Made by a program: the position numbers and the translations under genes
Notes under the pieces: model-generated
Told to the model about the DNA's origin: nothing
Database searches by the model: none
What the model saw: only the letters and a program-made list of their open reading frames with translations
Source of the DNA: Theropithecus gelada
Taxonomy: Eukaryota; Chordata; Mammalia; Primates; Cercopithecidae
Direction: 5' to 3'
Assembly: GCF_003255815.1 (NCBI RefSeq)
Contig: NC_037668.1
Coordinates: forward strand, 68,319,445-68,383,444
Length of the DNA: 64,000 bases
Shown: piece by piece, positions 12,551-22,647 of the stretch
Numbering within the stretch: position 1 is the first letter of the stretch
How the letters are laid out: the number at the start of each line of letters is the position of its first letter

Positions 12551-12806
12551 AGATCACAGCCTTCCCCAGGAAGGGGCAGACTGAGAGTTCAGGACCTGGC
12601 CATAGCTCTAGCTGTGCTGCTGGCTTGCCATGGGACTTGTGTAAGCTCCATGCCCTCACTGGACCTGTGTTTCCAGCCACACCACTGGGAGAGAGGAATG
12701 GATTCGCTCAGTGATTTTCAAACTTATGTTTTCACTGGTGAATCCTTTTCTAAGCAGACACCAAAGATTATTCTTCCCATTCCCCAAAGCCTAGGGTTCT
12801 GCAGTT

Positions 12807-13114
12807 CTTTTTTATTTTTAATTTTTAAGAGACAGGGTCTCGCTCTGTCACCCAGGCTGGAGTACAGTGGCATAATCATAGCTCACTGCAGCCTTGACCT
12901 CCTGGGCTCAAGCAATCCTCCTGCCTCAGCACCTCGAGTAGCTGGGATTACTGGCACAGGCCACCATGACCAGCTAATTTTTTTTTTTTTTCATTTTTTA
13001 GAGATGGGATCTTGCTATGTTGCCAGGCTGGTCTCAAACTCTTGGGCTCAAATGATCCTCCTGCCTCAGCCTTCCAAGTCTCTAGGATTATAGGTGTGAG
13101 CCACCGTGTCTGGC
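12807..13114 (-). mobile_element. Alu in intron 6
   Basis: Flanks TCTGCAGTT on both sides; A/T-rich middle linker. Confidence 0.93.
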
Positions 13115-13269
13115 TCTGCAGTTTCAATTTACAATTCCAAGGCCCCTTGCCACAGAACCATCTCAGCCCGGAGGAACAGCCCTAGATGAGAAGTTGAATG
13201 GCCCAGACAGTCCCTGGCTCTAGCCTCCTCTCTGTCGCCTTCATGGCCTCAGGCAAGATCAGCAGCCGC

Positions 13270-13440
13270 CACCATGGCCGTTAATACTTAGAGAGTAGCT
13301 GTTTATGTGGCAGGCACTATGTAAGGCTCCCTACATGCACTCCTCTGTTTAATCGTCACAACATCTACCCATGGCTAATGAGTGCTGAGCTGGAATCTGA
13401 ACTTACGACTGAGCCCAGAGACTGATCCCCCACTGTGCTT
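13270..13440 (-). repeat. MIR
   Basis: GGCAGGCACTATGTAAGG ... TTTAATCGTCACAACATCTA. Confidence 0.5.
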
Positions 13441-13589
13441 TATCCCCACATGACCTCAGGTTCATCTATGAAATGAGCATGAAGATCCCTCCCTCCCAGG
13501 ACTGTTGAGAAGGGCTAACAATACCAAGTGTGCAGAAGGCCTTTGTTGCTTTCAGGTATTTGGGATGAGAGTCACCTGGCCTAGGCTCA

Positions 13590-13750
13590 CCCCAAGCAAG
13601 TGACTTCATCTGTAAGAGACTCTGTTTCCGTAAAGTGGAGAGAATCACACCTACTCCACCTGATCATCTGCAGGATGAAGTGAGGTCGTGCTTGGAAAGC
13701 ACCTAACACAAGGCTTGGCACAGACCTGATGTGCAATGAACATTAGCACT
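13590..13750 (+). repeat. MIR
   Basis: AAGCAAGTGACTTCATCTGT ... CACAAGGCTTGGCACAGACC. Confidence 0.5.
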
Positions 13751-13754
13751 AGGG

Positions 13755-13960
13755 GAAGGAGGAGGCAGTGGTCACATGTGTCCTGGTTCTACCTACCAGC
13801 TGTGCAACCTAGGGAGCAATTTGGTTACCCCCAAAACCTTGGTTTCCTTATGAATCAGCTGGGGACAAGAATACCTCACAGGGTTGTGAAAGTAAATGAA
13901 TAATGCAAATTAATGCACCTACCACAGCACCTGGCACAGGATGAATCATAAATGAAAAAC
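13755..13960 (+). repeat. MIR
   Basis: GTGCAACCTAGGGAGCAA to AGCACCTGGCACAGGATGAA. Confidence 0.6.
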
Positions 13961-14020
13961 TTCAAATTACAACTTCCAGTCTGTGAGTCCACCCTGCCCT
14001 ACTCGCCCTGTGACACCCAC

Positions 14021-14160
14021 CTGCAGCACCTTGCCCTGGGGTCCCTCGTCAAAGAGCAGAGCCTGCTGGTACAGGGGATCACAGGTCTTCTTGGTCATCT
14101 TTGTCTTCTTCTTGGCCAAGCAGGCCCCATTCTCCAGCAGGTAAACCTTGATATAGGTGG
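14021..14160 (-). CDS. RIMS3: RIMS3 coding exon 6 (C2B domain core, residues 192-238)
   Basis: 140 nt between acceptor CCCTTAG (14161) and donor GTGGGT (14020). It encodes ATYIKVYLLENGACLAKKKT, then KMTKKTCDPLYQQALLFDEG and PQGKVLQ. The KKKTKMTKK polybasic strand is the type of surface that binds acidic phospholipids in C2 domains (known for the family; inferred here). Intron 5, between this exon and exon 5, is only 321 bp. Confidence 0.96.
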
Positions 14161-14481
14161 CTAAGGGAGGAGAGAATGTATGACAGGGAGGGGTCCAGAA
14201 CAGACAGCTATGGCCTGCCCATCCCGTAACTGCCAGGTGATCTTGGAGGTGAGCAGGATGCATGGAATGAGCCAGCCAATGAACAGCAGGCAGAAGAGGT
14301 GACTCAAGTACTGGTTCCTCTATCCTCCTTTACTCCCCACCCTAGTCACTGGCCTTCCAGGCAAGCTGTGACCCTACTGTCAAGAATCCCGATTTAAGGC
14401 AGAGGGAGCTGAGGACCTGCTAGACCCAGAGCTCGGCTCTATGCCCCTCCCTGTCAGGACCCCATTTCCAAAATCCCTCAC
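14161..14481 (-). other. RIMS3 intron 5 (321 bp)
   Basis: GTGAGG...TTAG. No repeat or gene recognised. Confidence 0.9.
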
Positions 14482-14583
14482 CTGGGAGGGATTTGGAGCC
14501 TGGTTTGGGGGTCAGGCCCCGAGCTTCAATCACTTCCACCTCCAGCTGGCCACTGCGGTCCATGATGGCAATGTGCACATCTC
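14482..14583 (-). CDS. RIMS3: RIMS3 coding exon 5 (start of C2B domain, residues 158-192)
   Basis: 102 nt between acceptor CTTTCAG (14584) and donor GTGAGG (14481). It encodes GDVHIAIMDRSGQLEVEVIE followed by ARGLTPKPGSKSLP, the first beta strands of the C2 domain. The first loop reads GLTPKPGSKSLPATY, without the Asp-rich SDPY-type motif of calcium-binding C2 domains. This fits the known calcium-independent character of RIM C2B. Confidence 0.96.
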
Positions 14584-15004
14584 CTGAAAGGAAGAAGAGG
14601 GTGAGTCCAGGCAGGGCCAGACCAAGGGGCAGGCCAGCCAGCTGCTGTGCTGAATGCCAGCCTGTGGAGGAGGCTACATGATCACTAGAAAGGGAACAAG
14701 ATGGCACCAACCACATGGGTCAGAACTGCTCTCGGGAGACCACTTTAAAGCAGCTGAGGGCCCTTTGATAGGCCCCTTAGGGTGGGGTGGGGTGGGGGCA
14801 TGACCATCAGGGCCATGACTGGGTAACAACAGATGGCTGCCAAACCCCCGTCTGTGTCTGGCTAACTGGGAGGCTCCTGTTTTACTGAGCAGAATAGCAA
14901 ACTTGGGGACAGAGCTTCCTGTGTCAGGAAGACAGGGGAGGCTGTGGGCTCAGTGGCTGTTCTTCACGTCTCCATACATCTGTGTTGAAAGAACATCCAT
15001 TTGA

Positions 15005-15329
15005 GGCCGGGTGCGGTGGCTCACACTTGTAATCCCAGCACTCTGGGAGGCCGAGGCAGGCGGATCACGAGGTCAGAAGATTGAGACCATCCTGGCTAAC
15101 ATGGTGAAACCTATCTCTACTAAAAGTACAAAAAATTAGCCAGGCATGGTGGTGTGCACCTGTAGTCCCAGCTACTTGGGAAGCTGAGGCAGGAGAATCA
15201 CTTGAACCCAGGAGGCGGAGGCTGTAGTAGGCCAAGATCACACCACAGCACTCTGGCCTAGGCAACAGAGGGAGACTCTGTCTCAAAAAAAAAAAAAAAA
15301 AAAAAAAAAAGAAAGAAAGAAAGAAAGAA
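15005..15329 (+). mobile_element. Alu with (GAAA)n tail
   Basis: Full length; the poly-A (about 25) passes into GAAA repeats at 15311-15328. Confidence 0.94.
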
Positions 15330-15731
15330 CACACGAGGCACTATCTGGCAACAAGGGTCTGCTAGTGCATTACCAGTGGAGGCAGGGAAGGCCAGCAGAC
15401 TTTCTGGGTGTGGACAGCTGAGAAATCTTCACTGTACTCCCATAGAATGGATTATCCAGCTGGGGCAAGGTCTGTGTGTGGACTTATGGCAGTTACCTGA
15501 TTTCTAGGAACTCTTAGCTTTGTTCAACATTGGTTGGCAGAATTTGGAATTATGTAGTAGTCTGTCACTCAGAACAAAGTGAAGTCCTTTACAGGGGTGC
15601 AGAATCATAAGCCTGGTCCAGAAGAATCAAATGGGCCAGACTTTGAATTCAGTCACCCATTTTTAGATTCTCTGAGCCATCATGCAATTTTTGTATTTGT
15701 ATACTAGGGAAGATGGGGGTTTACTAATTTC

Positions 15732-16022
15732 TTTTTTTTTTTTTGAGACGGAGTCTTGCTCTGTCGCCCAGGCTGGAGTGCAGTGGCGCGATCTCACCTC
15801 ACTGCAACCTCCACCTCCCGGGCCCACGCCATTCTCCTGCCTCAGCCTCCCAAGTAGCTGGGACCACAGGCGCCCGCCACCGTGTCCGGCTAATTTTTTG
15901 TATTTTTAGTAGAGATGGGGTTTCACTGTGTTAGCCAGGATGGTCTCGATTTCCTGACCTTGTGATCCGCCCGCCTCAGCCTCCCAAAGTGCTGGGATTA
16001 CAGGGGTGAGCCACCGCGCCTG
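15732..16022 (-). mobile_element. AluY-like, intact
   Basis: Perfect 15-bp TSD GGGTTTACTAATTTC (15717-15731 and 16025-16039). Confidence 0.95.
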
Positions 16023-16922
16023 GTGGGTTTACTAATTTCAAGAGACATCCTGGAATTCATCCACCTCCATCCAGCTATTCCTGACCTCCTTGTGGGGAAG
16101 GGAGAAGGGAAGGCCTTGGGAATTAATCTCCAGGTCTCACCGTAACATCACTAATGAGGTGAATGAGGCAAACCTGTCCTTCCCTGGTCTGATACCAGGG
16201 GGTACCACACACAAATGGTCCTGGCTGCCATGGCACATTAGCCTTGTGGAAGTGGCTGCCCCCTCTCACTGCTGCCCAGCCTGTGGCTGGGTCTAGGGCT
16301 GTGAAAAGCAGGCTCCCCAGACCCTTAAGAGACTGAAAACAAGGTTCCAGCCCTTGAATTGGATTTGGCTAATTCCCAGCCCTTGCTTTCGGCTGACCCT
16401 CACCGTCTGAGGGTCCCTATCAACTCCTGTTCCATCAGGCAGGAGCTCCTGGGCAGGAGCTTTTGAGGGCATTGCAGTGGAAGGAGTCCTGGCCTGGAAT
16501 GGAACTCCAGCTCCACTGCATGACTCACAGCAGGACACTGCACTCGGCTTCCTCATTTGCTGGGAGGGTCAAAGGCTCAGCACTGTCCTGATGGGGGCTG
16601 AGTGGGGACATGTGAGTCAGGCGCTGCTCAGGTCAGACTGAGGGGAAAGGGGTGGAGGCGAGGAGGCACCTGTGGAGGAGTTATCCCGGGGAGGAGCTGC
16701 TGGAAGCCAACACAGCCAACACCTAAGGGAGGGAGGAGGCAGGGAGGCTCTGTCTGAGAGCTCATGAAATAGGCCAGACTGAAGCTAACAGGACCAAACG
16801 TAGGCTTCAGGAAGTACCATCATCCCTCAGTATCCATGGGGGATTGGTTCCAGAACCCTACCCTGCTCCCACCCAGGGATATCAAAATCCTTGGATGCTC
16901 CAGTCTCTAATATAAAATGGCA

Positions 16923-17189
16923 GCTGGGAGGCCAAGGCAGGTGGATTGCCTGAGCTCAGGAGTTCAAGACCAGCCTGGGCAACATGGTGAAACCCCATAT
17001 CTACTAAAATACAAAGAAAAAAATTTAGCCAGGCATGGCAGTGTGTGCCTGTAGTCCCAGCTACTTGGGAGGCTGAGGCAGGAGAATTGCTTGAACCTGG
17101 GAGGTGGAGGTTGCAGTGAGCCAAGATCGTGCCACTGCACTCCAGCCTGGTGACAGAGCGAGACTCCATCTCAAAATAAATAAATAAAT
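16923..17189 (+). mobile_element. 5'-truncated Alu
   Basis: Begins at GGGAGGCC, missing about 50 nt of the head, yet has flanking ATAAAATGGCAG copies. Confidence 0.92.
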
Positions 17190-17201
17190 AATAAAATGGC
17201 A

Positions 17202-17511
17202 GCCAGGCACAGTGGCTTATGCCTGTAATCCTGGTACTTTGGGAGGCCGAGGTGGATGCGTCACGTGAAGTCAGGAGTTCGAGACTAGCCTGGCCAATAC
17301 AGTGAAACCCCGTCTCTACTACAAATACAAAAATTAGCTGGGCATGGTGGCACATGCCTGTAATCTCAGCTACTCAGGAGGCTGAGGCAGGAGAATCACT
17401 TGAACCTGGGAGGTGGAGGTTAGGTTATGGTGAGCCAAGATCACGCCAGTGCACTCCAGCCTGGGCAACAGAGTGAGACTTCATCTCAAAAATAAAATAA
17501 AATAATAAAAA
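17202..17511 (+). mobile_element. Alu, full length
   Basis: Directly follows the preceding Alu; contains a small AGGTTAGGTTATGG insertion in the right arm; (AAAAT)n tail. Confidence 0.93.
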
Positions 17512-17556
17512 TAGCATAGTGTTTGCATATAATCTATGCACATCCTCTTATATGCT

Positions 17557-17690
17557 TTATTTTATTTAGTTTTTGAGACAGGGTCTCACTATATTGCCTA
17601 GGCTGGTCTCAAACTCCTGGGCTCAAGCAATCCTCCAGCCTTAGCCTCCTGAGTAGCTGGGAATACAGGCACAGGCCACTGCAACCAGCT
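17557..17690 (-). mobile_element. FLAM-type half Alu
   Basis: Single monomer from GAGACAGGGTCTCAC to GCAACCAGC. Confidence 0.8.
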
Positions 17691-18369
17691 TCTTCTGTAT
17701 ACTTTCAATCATCTCTAGATTACACTGGTGTGCCGCATAATGACATTTCAATCGACAATGCATCATATACATGACAATGGGCCCATAAGATTATAATGGA
17801 GCATATATAGAAACCTGATATATGGTACTTGATATTGGCATTGCAGATCAAATAGGGGAAATGATTGATATTCAGTAATGGTGCTAGGATATATGGTTTT
17901 CCATGTGAAAAAATACATATAAATTAAAAAATATATATACACACACATACCATCTAGGTTTGTGTAAGTACGCTCTGTGATATTCACACACTGAAAATGA
18001 CTGTACTTATAATACCTAACACAAAGCCTACATATCACTTCATTTGCATGGATTCGGGGTAGTACTTGGCACACAGCAAATCAAGTTTTGCTTTTTGCAA
18101 CTTTGTGGAATTTTTTTCCCTAAATATTTTCTATCCAAGGTTGGTTGAATCCACAAACACAGAACCCATGGATACAGAGGGCCAACTATACTTCCTAGCT
18201 GCAAGGAAGAGTGATAAGAAAATGACTAAAGGGCCTCTAGGTGCCAGGCACTGTTGGGTATAAGTCAAATAAGCCACAGTTCCTAAGCAGTAAATTGAAA
18301 TACCTCATGCAAAGCATCTAACAGGAGCTCAGTAAAGTATTGTTAGATCATAGAACTCAAGTGGGTATT

Positions 18370-18460
18370 ATCATTCCCATTTTAAAGATGAGGAGACTGA
18401 GGCTCAAAGAAGGGAAGTAACTTGCTTAAGATCACAGAATTGGTGATAGAATAAACTCTA
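18370..18460 (-). repeat. MIR fragment
   Basis: CCATTTTAAAGATGAGGAGA ... CTTGCTTAAGATCACAGAAT. Confidence 0.6.
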
Positions 18461-18550
18461 CAATGGCCAATGAAGGGCCCCCACTGAGCTCACCCTTCCT
18501 GTCTCATGGTCACCATTACCCCCACTCAACCTGCCCTCAATAAGACTCAC

Positions 18551-18663
18551 CCATGGGTGGTGTTGCCAGTGTCTGTCGCCCCACAATCTGAGCTGGTCCC
18601 AGCCCATCCAGGAAATCGCTGAACTGGCTTTCAGCCCCCAGACGGGTGGTGGGGAAGATGAAC
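18551..18663 (-). CDS. RIMS3: RIMS3 coding exon 4 (residues 120-158)
   Basis: 113 nt between acceptor CCTGCAG (18664) and donor GTGAGT (18550). It encodes FIFPTTRLGAESQFSDFLDG and then LGPAQIVGRQTLATPPMG. The FSDFLDGLGPAQ..GRQTLATPP stretch is the RIM-family linker just before the C2B domain. Split codons on both sides (Thr and Gly) agree with the neighbouring exons. Confidence 0.96.
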
Positions 18664-19061
18664 CTGCAGGAGGAGGCAGAAGGATGCATGAGGGTGTCAG
18701 GGCAACCTGAGGATCAAAGTATAGTGGCAGGCTGCCATGCTCTGCCCCTGGGGCCCTGGGCATGTCCCTCTGTGCCTCAGTTTCTTCTCTACACAGTATG
18801 ATTGCACTACTCTGGGAAATGAACAACTGTTCATTTCTGCATACTAAAGAAAAATATTTTGATGTCACTTGAGAAAATAAACTAATAACAATAACATAAT
18901 GATGCTATTTAATCCTTAAGCTCCAGGGACTTCTGAAGTGACCCTTACAAGGCAGGGCTTGCTGGATACCTGTGTCCTCACTAGGGCATGACAATGCTAA
19001 GAACCAGAGACAAAGTTCAGAAATTTCAATGCCCAGAACAAGTTATAAGAACTGAGGTCTA

Positions 19062-19370
19062 GCCAGGCGCGGTGGCTCAAGCCTGTAATCCCAGCACTTT
19101 GGGAGGCCGAGACGGGTGAATCATGAGGTCAGGAGATCGAGACCATCCTGGCGAACACAGTGAAACCCCGTCTCTACTAAAACTACAAAAAAAAAAAAAA
19201 AAAAAAACTAGCCGGGCACGGTGGCGGGCGCCTGTGGTCCCAGCTACTCGGGAGGCTGAGGCAGGAGAATGGCATGAACCCGGGAGGCGGAGCTTGCAGT
19301 GAGCTGAGATCCGGCCACTGCACTCCAGCCTGGGCGACAGAGAGAGACTCCATCTCAAAAAAAAAAAAAA
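19062..19370 (+). mobile_element. Young Alu of Old World monkey AluYR type
   Basis: GGCTCAAGCC, CCGAGACGGG and GAGCTGAGATCCGGCCAC are monkey-lineage variants. Perfect TSD AAGAACTGAGGTCT (19047-19060 and 19371-19384). Long mid-element A-run at 19185-19206. Confidence 0.93.
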
Positions 19371-19549
19371 AAGAACTGAGGTCTGAGTTGACTGTAAGTT
19401 TGAAATCCATGTCAAACATGAGGTGGTGCCCAGAATAGCAGCTAAGACCAAAATAACACAACTACAGGGTTGAGGTGAATGGCAAGTGATGGTGGATGGT
19501 GATTGTTCCATGACTGTGGGGGGGTCTAGAAACAGTAACAAGAAAAGCT

Positions 19550-19730
19550 GACAGTGATTGGTAGCTGGCCAGGCGCTAGTGGTGTATTAAAAGTTCTACA
19601 GGTGTTATATCATTTAATCCTTATAACCACTCTGTGTGGTAGGAGCTATTATCCAGTCTTACAGATGAGAAAACAGAGGCTCCAAAAGGTAAGATTGCCT
19701 TGCCTGCAAAACAGAGACGATGCCCAACTC
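19550..19730 (-). repeat. MIR
   Basis: CATTTAATCCTTATAACCAC ... TTACAGATGAGAAAACAGAG. Confidence 0.6.
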
Positions 19731-20309
19731 ATCGTCTTTTTTTTTTTTTTATATATATGTTGAGGATTTTATATGTTGAGGATTAGGGCAGATGGAAAGT
19801 TTCAGACAAACAGAAAACACTAAATGATAGTTCTGGTTGCTGCTGTTGTTATCATCAAGGGAAACGTGCTACTTTTCTCTTGTGCTCCAGTCTAGATGTT
19901 CTGGGTGTGGCCAGCTGAGAAAGGACAGATGAGGGAGGGCTGGCCCTGCCAACCCTCAGGGGCTATGATAGAACAAAGGTCTAACATCTCCTAGAAAGGC
20001 CCAGGCTGCTGGCTGCAGAGATAAAAGGCTATCCAAGGAAGAATCTCCTACTAGATAGTTTGGCCTTGAGTCTCCCTTGTCTAGTGGCAGGCAGGGAGGA
20101 AAAAGTAGGCTGTGTATGCTTGTCAGAGACAGCCTGTGTTTCTCCCTGACTAGGCCCAACCTCACCCCACGGGGAGGGGCTTCAAGGCCCCACTTTTATT
20201 GACCATGGTCAACAACAGCCTAATATCACATTCTTAGGACAATGATATCTGAGAAGGTTAAATAAAGAAACTTAAAGACTCTCAAGGTCACATAATTTTA
20301 GGAGCTGGA

Positions 20310-20495
20310 TATAGCGTGGAGATTGTGAACACAGGTCATGGAATCAAACGGCCTTAATTCCAATTCTGACGCCATCACCACTTAATAGCTGTGACCTTGG
20401 GTAAGGTGCCTCACCCTCCTCCTCTCCCTGTTTCTCCACTTGTAAAATGGAGATAGTGGTAGTACCCACGACCCTCAGGGTTGCTGTAACTGTTA
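20310..20495 (+). repeat. MIR
   Basis: TAGCTGTGACCTTGGGTAAG ... TTGTAAAATGGAGATAGTGG. Confidence 0.7.
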
Positions 20496-20800
20496 GGCTG
20501 GGTGCAGTGGCTCACGCCTGTAATCCCAGCACTTTGGGAGGCCGAGGCGGGCGAATCAACTGAGGTCGGGAGTTTGAGACCAGCCTGACCAACATGGAGA
20601 AACCACCTCTCTACTAAAAATCCAAAATTAGCTGGGTGTGGTGGCGCATGCCTGTAATTGCAGCTACTCAGGAGGCTGAGGCAAGAGAATCACTTGAACC
20701 CGGGAGGCAGAGGTTGCGGTGAGCCGAGATTGCGCCACTACACTCCAGCGTGGGCAACAAGAGCAAAACTCCGTCTCAAGAAACGAGAAAGGAAAAACAA
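20496..20800 (+). mobile_element. Alu (cluster unit 1)
   Basis: Full length; starts at the 3' edge of a MIR. Confidence 0.94.
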
Positions 20801-21101
20801 GGCCAGGCGTGGTGGCTCACGCCTGTAATCCCAGCACTTTGGGAGGCTGAGGCGGGTGGATCGCTTGAGCTCAGGAGTTCAGGACCAGCCTGGGCAGCAC
20901 GGCAAAATTCCGTCTCTACAAAAATTAGCGGGGTGCATTGGTGTACACCTGTAGTCCCAGCTACTCCTGAGGCTGATGCAGGAGAATCACTTGAGCTTGG
21001 GAGGCGGAGGGTGCAGTGAGTGGACATCACGCCATTGTTGCAATCCAGCCCGCCTACACTGTGAGAGTGAAACCCTGTCTCAAAAAAAAAAAAAAAAAAA
21101 A
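20801..21101 (+). mobile_element. Alu (cluster unit 2)
   Basis: Abuts unit 1 with no spacer; poly-A of about 20. Confidence 0.94.
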
Positions 21102-21397
21102 GGCTGGGCACAGTGGCTCACGCCTGTAATCCCAGCACTTTGGGAGGCTGAGGGGGGCGGATCACGAGGTCAGGAGATCAAGACCATCCTGGTTAACACG
21201 GTGAACACGTCTCTACTAAAAATACAAAAAATTAGCCAGGCATGATGGCAGGTGCCTGTAGTCCCAGCTACTCAGGAGGCTGAGGCAGAAGAATGGCGTG
21301 AACCCGGGAGGTGGAGGTTGCAGTGAGCGAGATCACGCCACTGCACTCCAGCCTGGGTGACAGAGCGAGCCTCCGTCTCGGGGAAAAAAAAAAAAAA
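21102..21397 (+). mobile_element. Alu (cluster unit 3)
   Basis: Abuts unit 2; Y-like (GGATCACGAGGTCAGGAGA). Confidence 0.94.
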
Positions 21398-21569
21398 TTA
21401 GCCAGGCGTGGTGGCAGGTGCCTGTAGTCCCAGCTATTCGGGAGGCTGAGGCAGGAGAATGGTGTGAATCCGGGAGGCGGAGCTTGCAGTGAGCCGAGAT
21501 CGCGCCACTGCACTCCAGCCTGGGCAACAGAGTGAGACCCCGGCTCTAAAGAAAAAAAAAAAAAAAAAA
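21398..21569 (+). mobile_element. Right-half Alu (cluster unit 4)
   Basis: Starts at TTAGCCAGGCGTGG with no left arm of its own. Confidence 0.88.
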
Positions 21570-22505
21570 GAGATCACTGTTCCTGGTCTAATCACAGCCG
21601 GCAGATCCCAGTGTAAGAATGACCTATCTGAGATGCCCAGGCGTGCTCTGCACATGGGAAGATGTAATAAATGCTTGAGAGTACTCGCATTCATGGAAGT
21701 AGGTGCAGCAGTGAGGCACACAATCACTGAATCTCAAACAATGGAGCCACAGAGTCCTGAGCCTAGAAGTCACTGGGCCTTGAAGCAGAAGCAGAAAATC
21801 TTAGTCATACAACTATAATTTCATAGACTTGGAAGAGATCTGTGGGAATATCTAACCCAGTGACTTTCAAATTTTTTAATGCAACCTACATGTAAGAAAG
21901 ATTTAACATCATGACCCAGGACAGATCTGTGTGCATCTATACATAAAAAATGGAAACAAAAATTCGCAAGGCAATTTATCCTTACTTCATAAGATATGCC
22001 TGTTTCTTTTTCTAATGCTGGTTTTGACCCACTAAACCTATTTTATTTCCTGTCTATGAGTCACCATCCATGGTTTGAAAAACACTGATCTAGTCCAATC
22101 TCCTTCCCTCAGCTCTAAGCAAGCCTCCTTGAGAGACGCCACTCATCTGGGTCACAACAATGGTTTTAGATTTAAAAGGATTTTAGGGCCACATTTTCCT
22201 TTCCACTCTTTCCTCTGGAGCAGGGCAGTGTGTGGGTGGTGGGAGATGGGAGGTAAGGGTCTCTTCCTGAAACATACAGAAGGAACTGATAGCTCCTGGA
22301 TATCTGGATATTCCAATGGGAGCGATGGAAGACCTGGGGTCCACGCAGAGTGTTGAGGGGAGAGGTATGAAGGAAGGCAGAGACACAGAGGACCCAGACA
22401 TTTTAGTTGGAAACAAAACAGGGAGGCTTTCCCACCCTGCCCAGTGGCTCTGTGACTGGAGGACCGAGGAGGAGGGAGGGGACCACAGCACGGGGCTGCA
22501 CGCAC

Positions 22506-22647
22506 GTGCCGTCGGAGCTGTTGCTGTTGGTGCTTCCATCGGTGGACTCCCGGCTGCCCTGGCGCGTGACCCGGCTCCGCATCTCCACCGCGATGCCCGT
22601 CTCCGTGCTCCGGCGGATGTTGCTGCGCAGCTTCTTGGTGGCCCCTT
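22506..22647 (-). CDS. RIMS3: RIMS3 coding exon 3 (residues 73-120)
   Basis: 142 nt, beginning with AA of a split Glu codon and ending with AC of a split Thr codon. It encodes GATKKLRSNIRRSTETGIAV and then a serine-rich run to SNSSDGT, a segment shared in outline with RIM1, RIM2 and RIM4. Very CpG-rich for an internal exon. Both splice sites are atypical. The acceptor CACAG is preceded by a G-run rather than a pyrimidine tract (22654-22668), and the donor reads AC|GTGCGT instead of AG|GTRAGT. Skipping this exon would shift the frame. Confidence 0.95.

Larger units (their letters stand above)
12185..14020 (-). other. RIMS3 intron 6
   Basis: GTGGGT...GGCAG. Contains one minus-strand Alu (12807-13114) and several MIR copies; nothing else recognised. 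Confidence 0.85.
14584..18550 (-). other. RIMS3 intron 4
   Basis: GTGAGT...TTTCAG. Contains Alus at 15005, 15732, 16923, 17202 and 17557, a MIR, a G-run at 14778-14797, and unique AT-rich sequence at 17700-18300. Confidence 0.85.
18664..22505 (-). other. RIMS3 intron 3
   Basis: GTGCGT...CTGCAG. Contains a young monkey-type Alu (19062-19370), four tandem Alu units (20496-21569) and MIRs. 21570-22500 is mostly unique. Confidence 0.85.
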
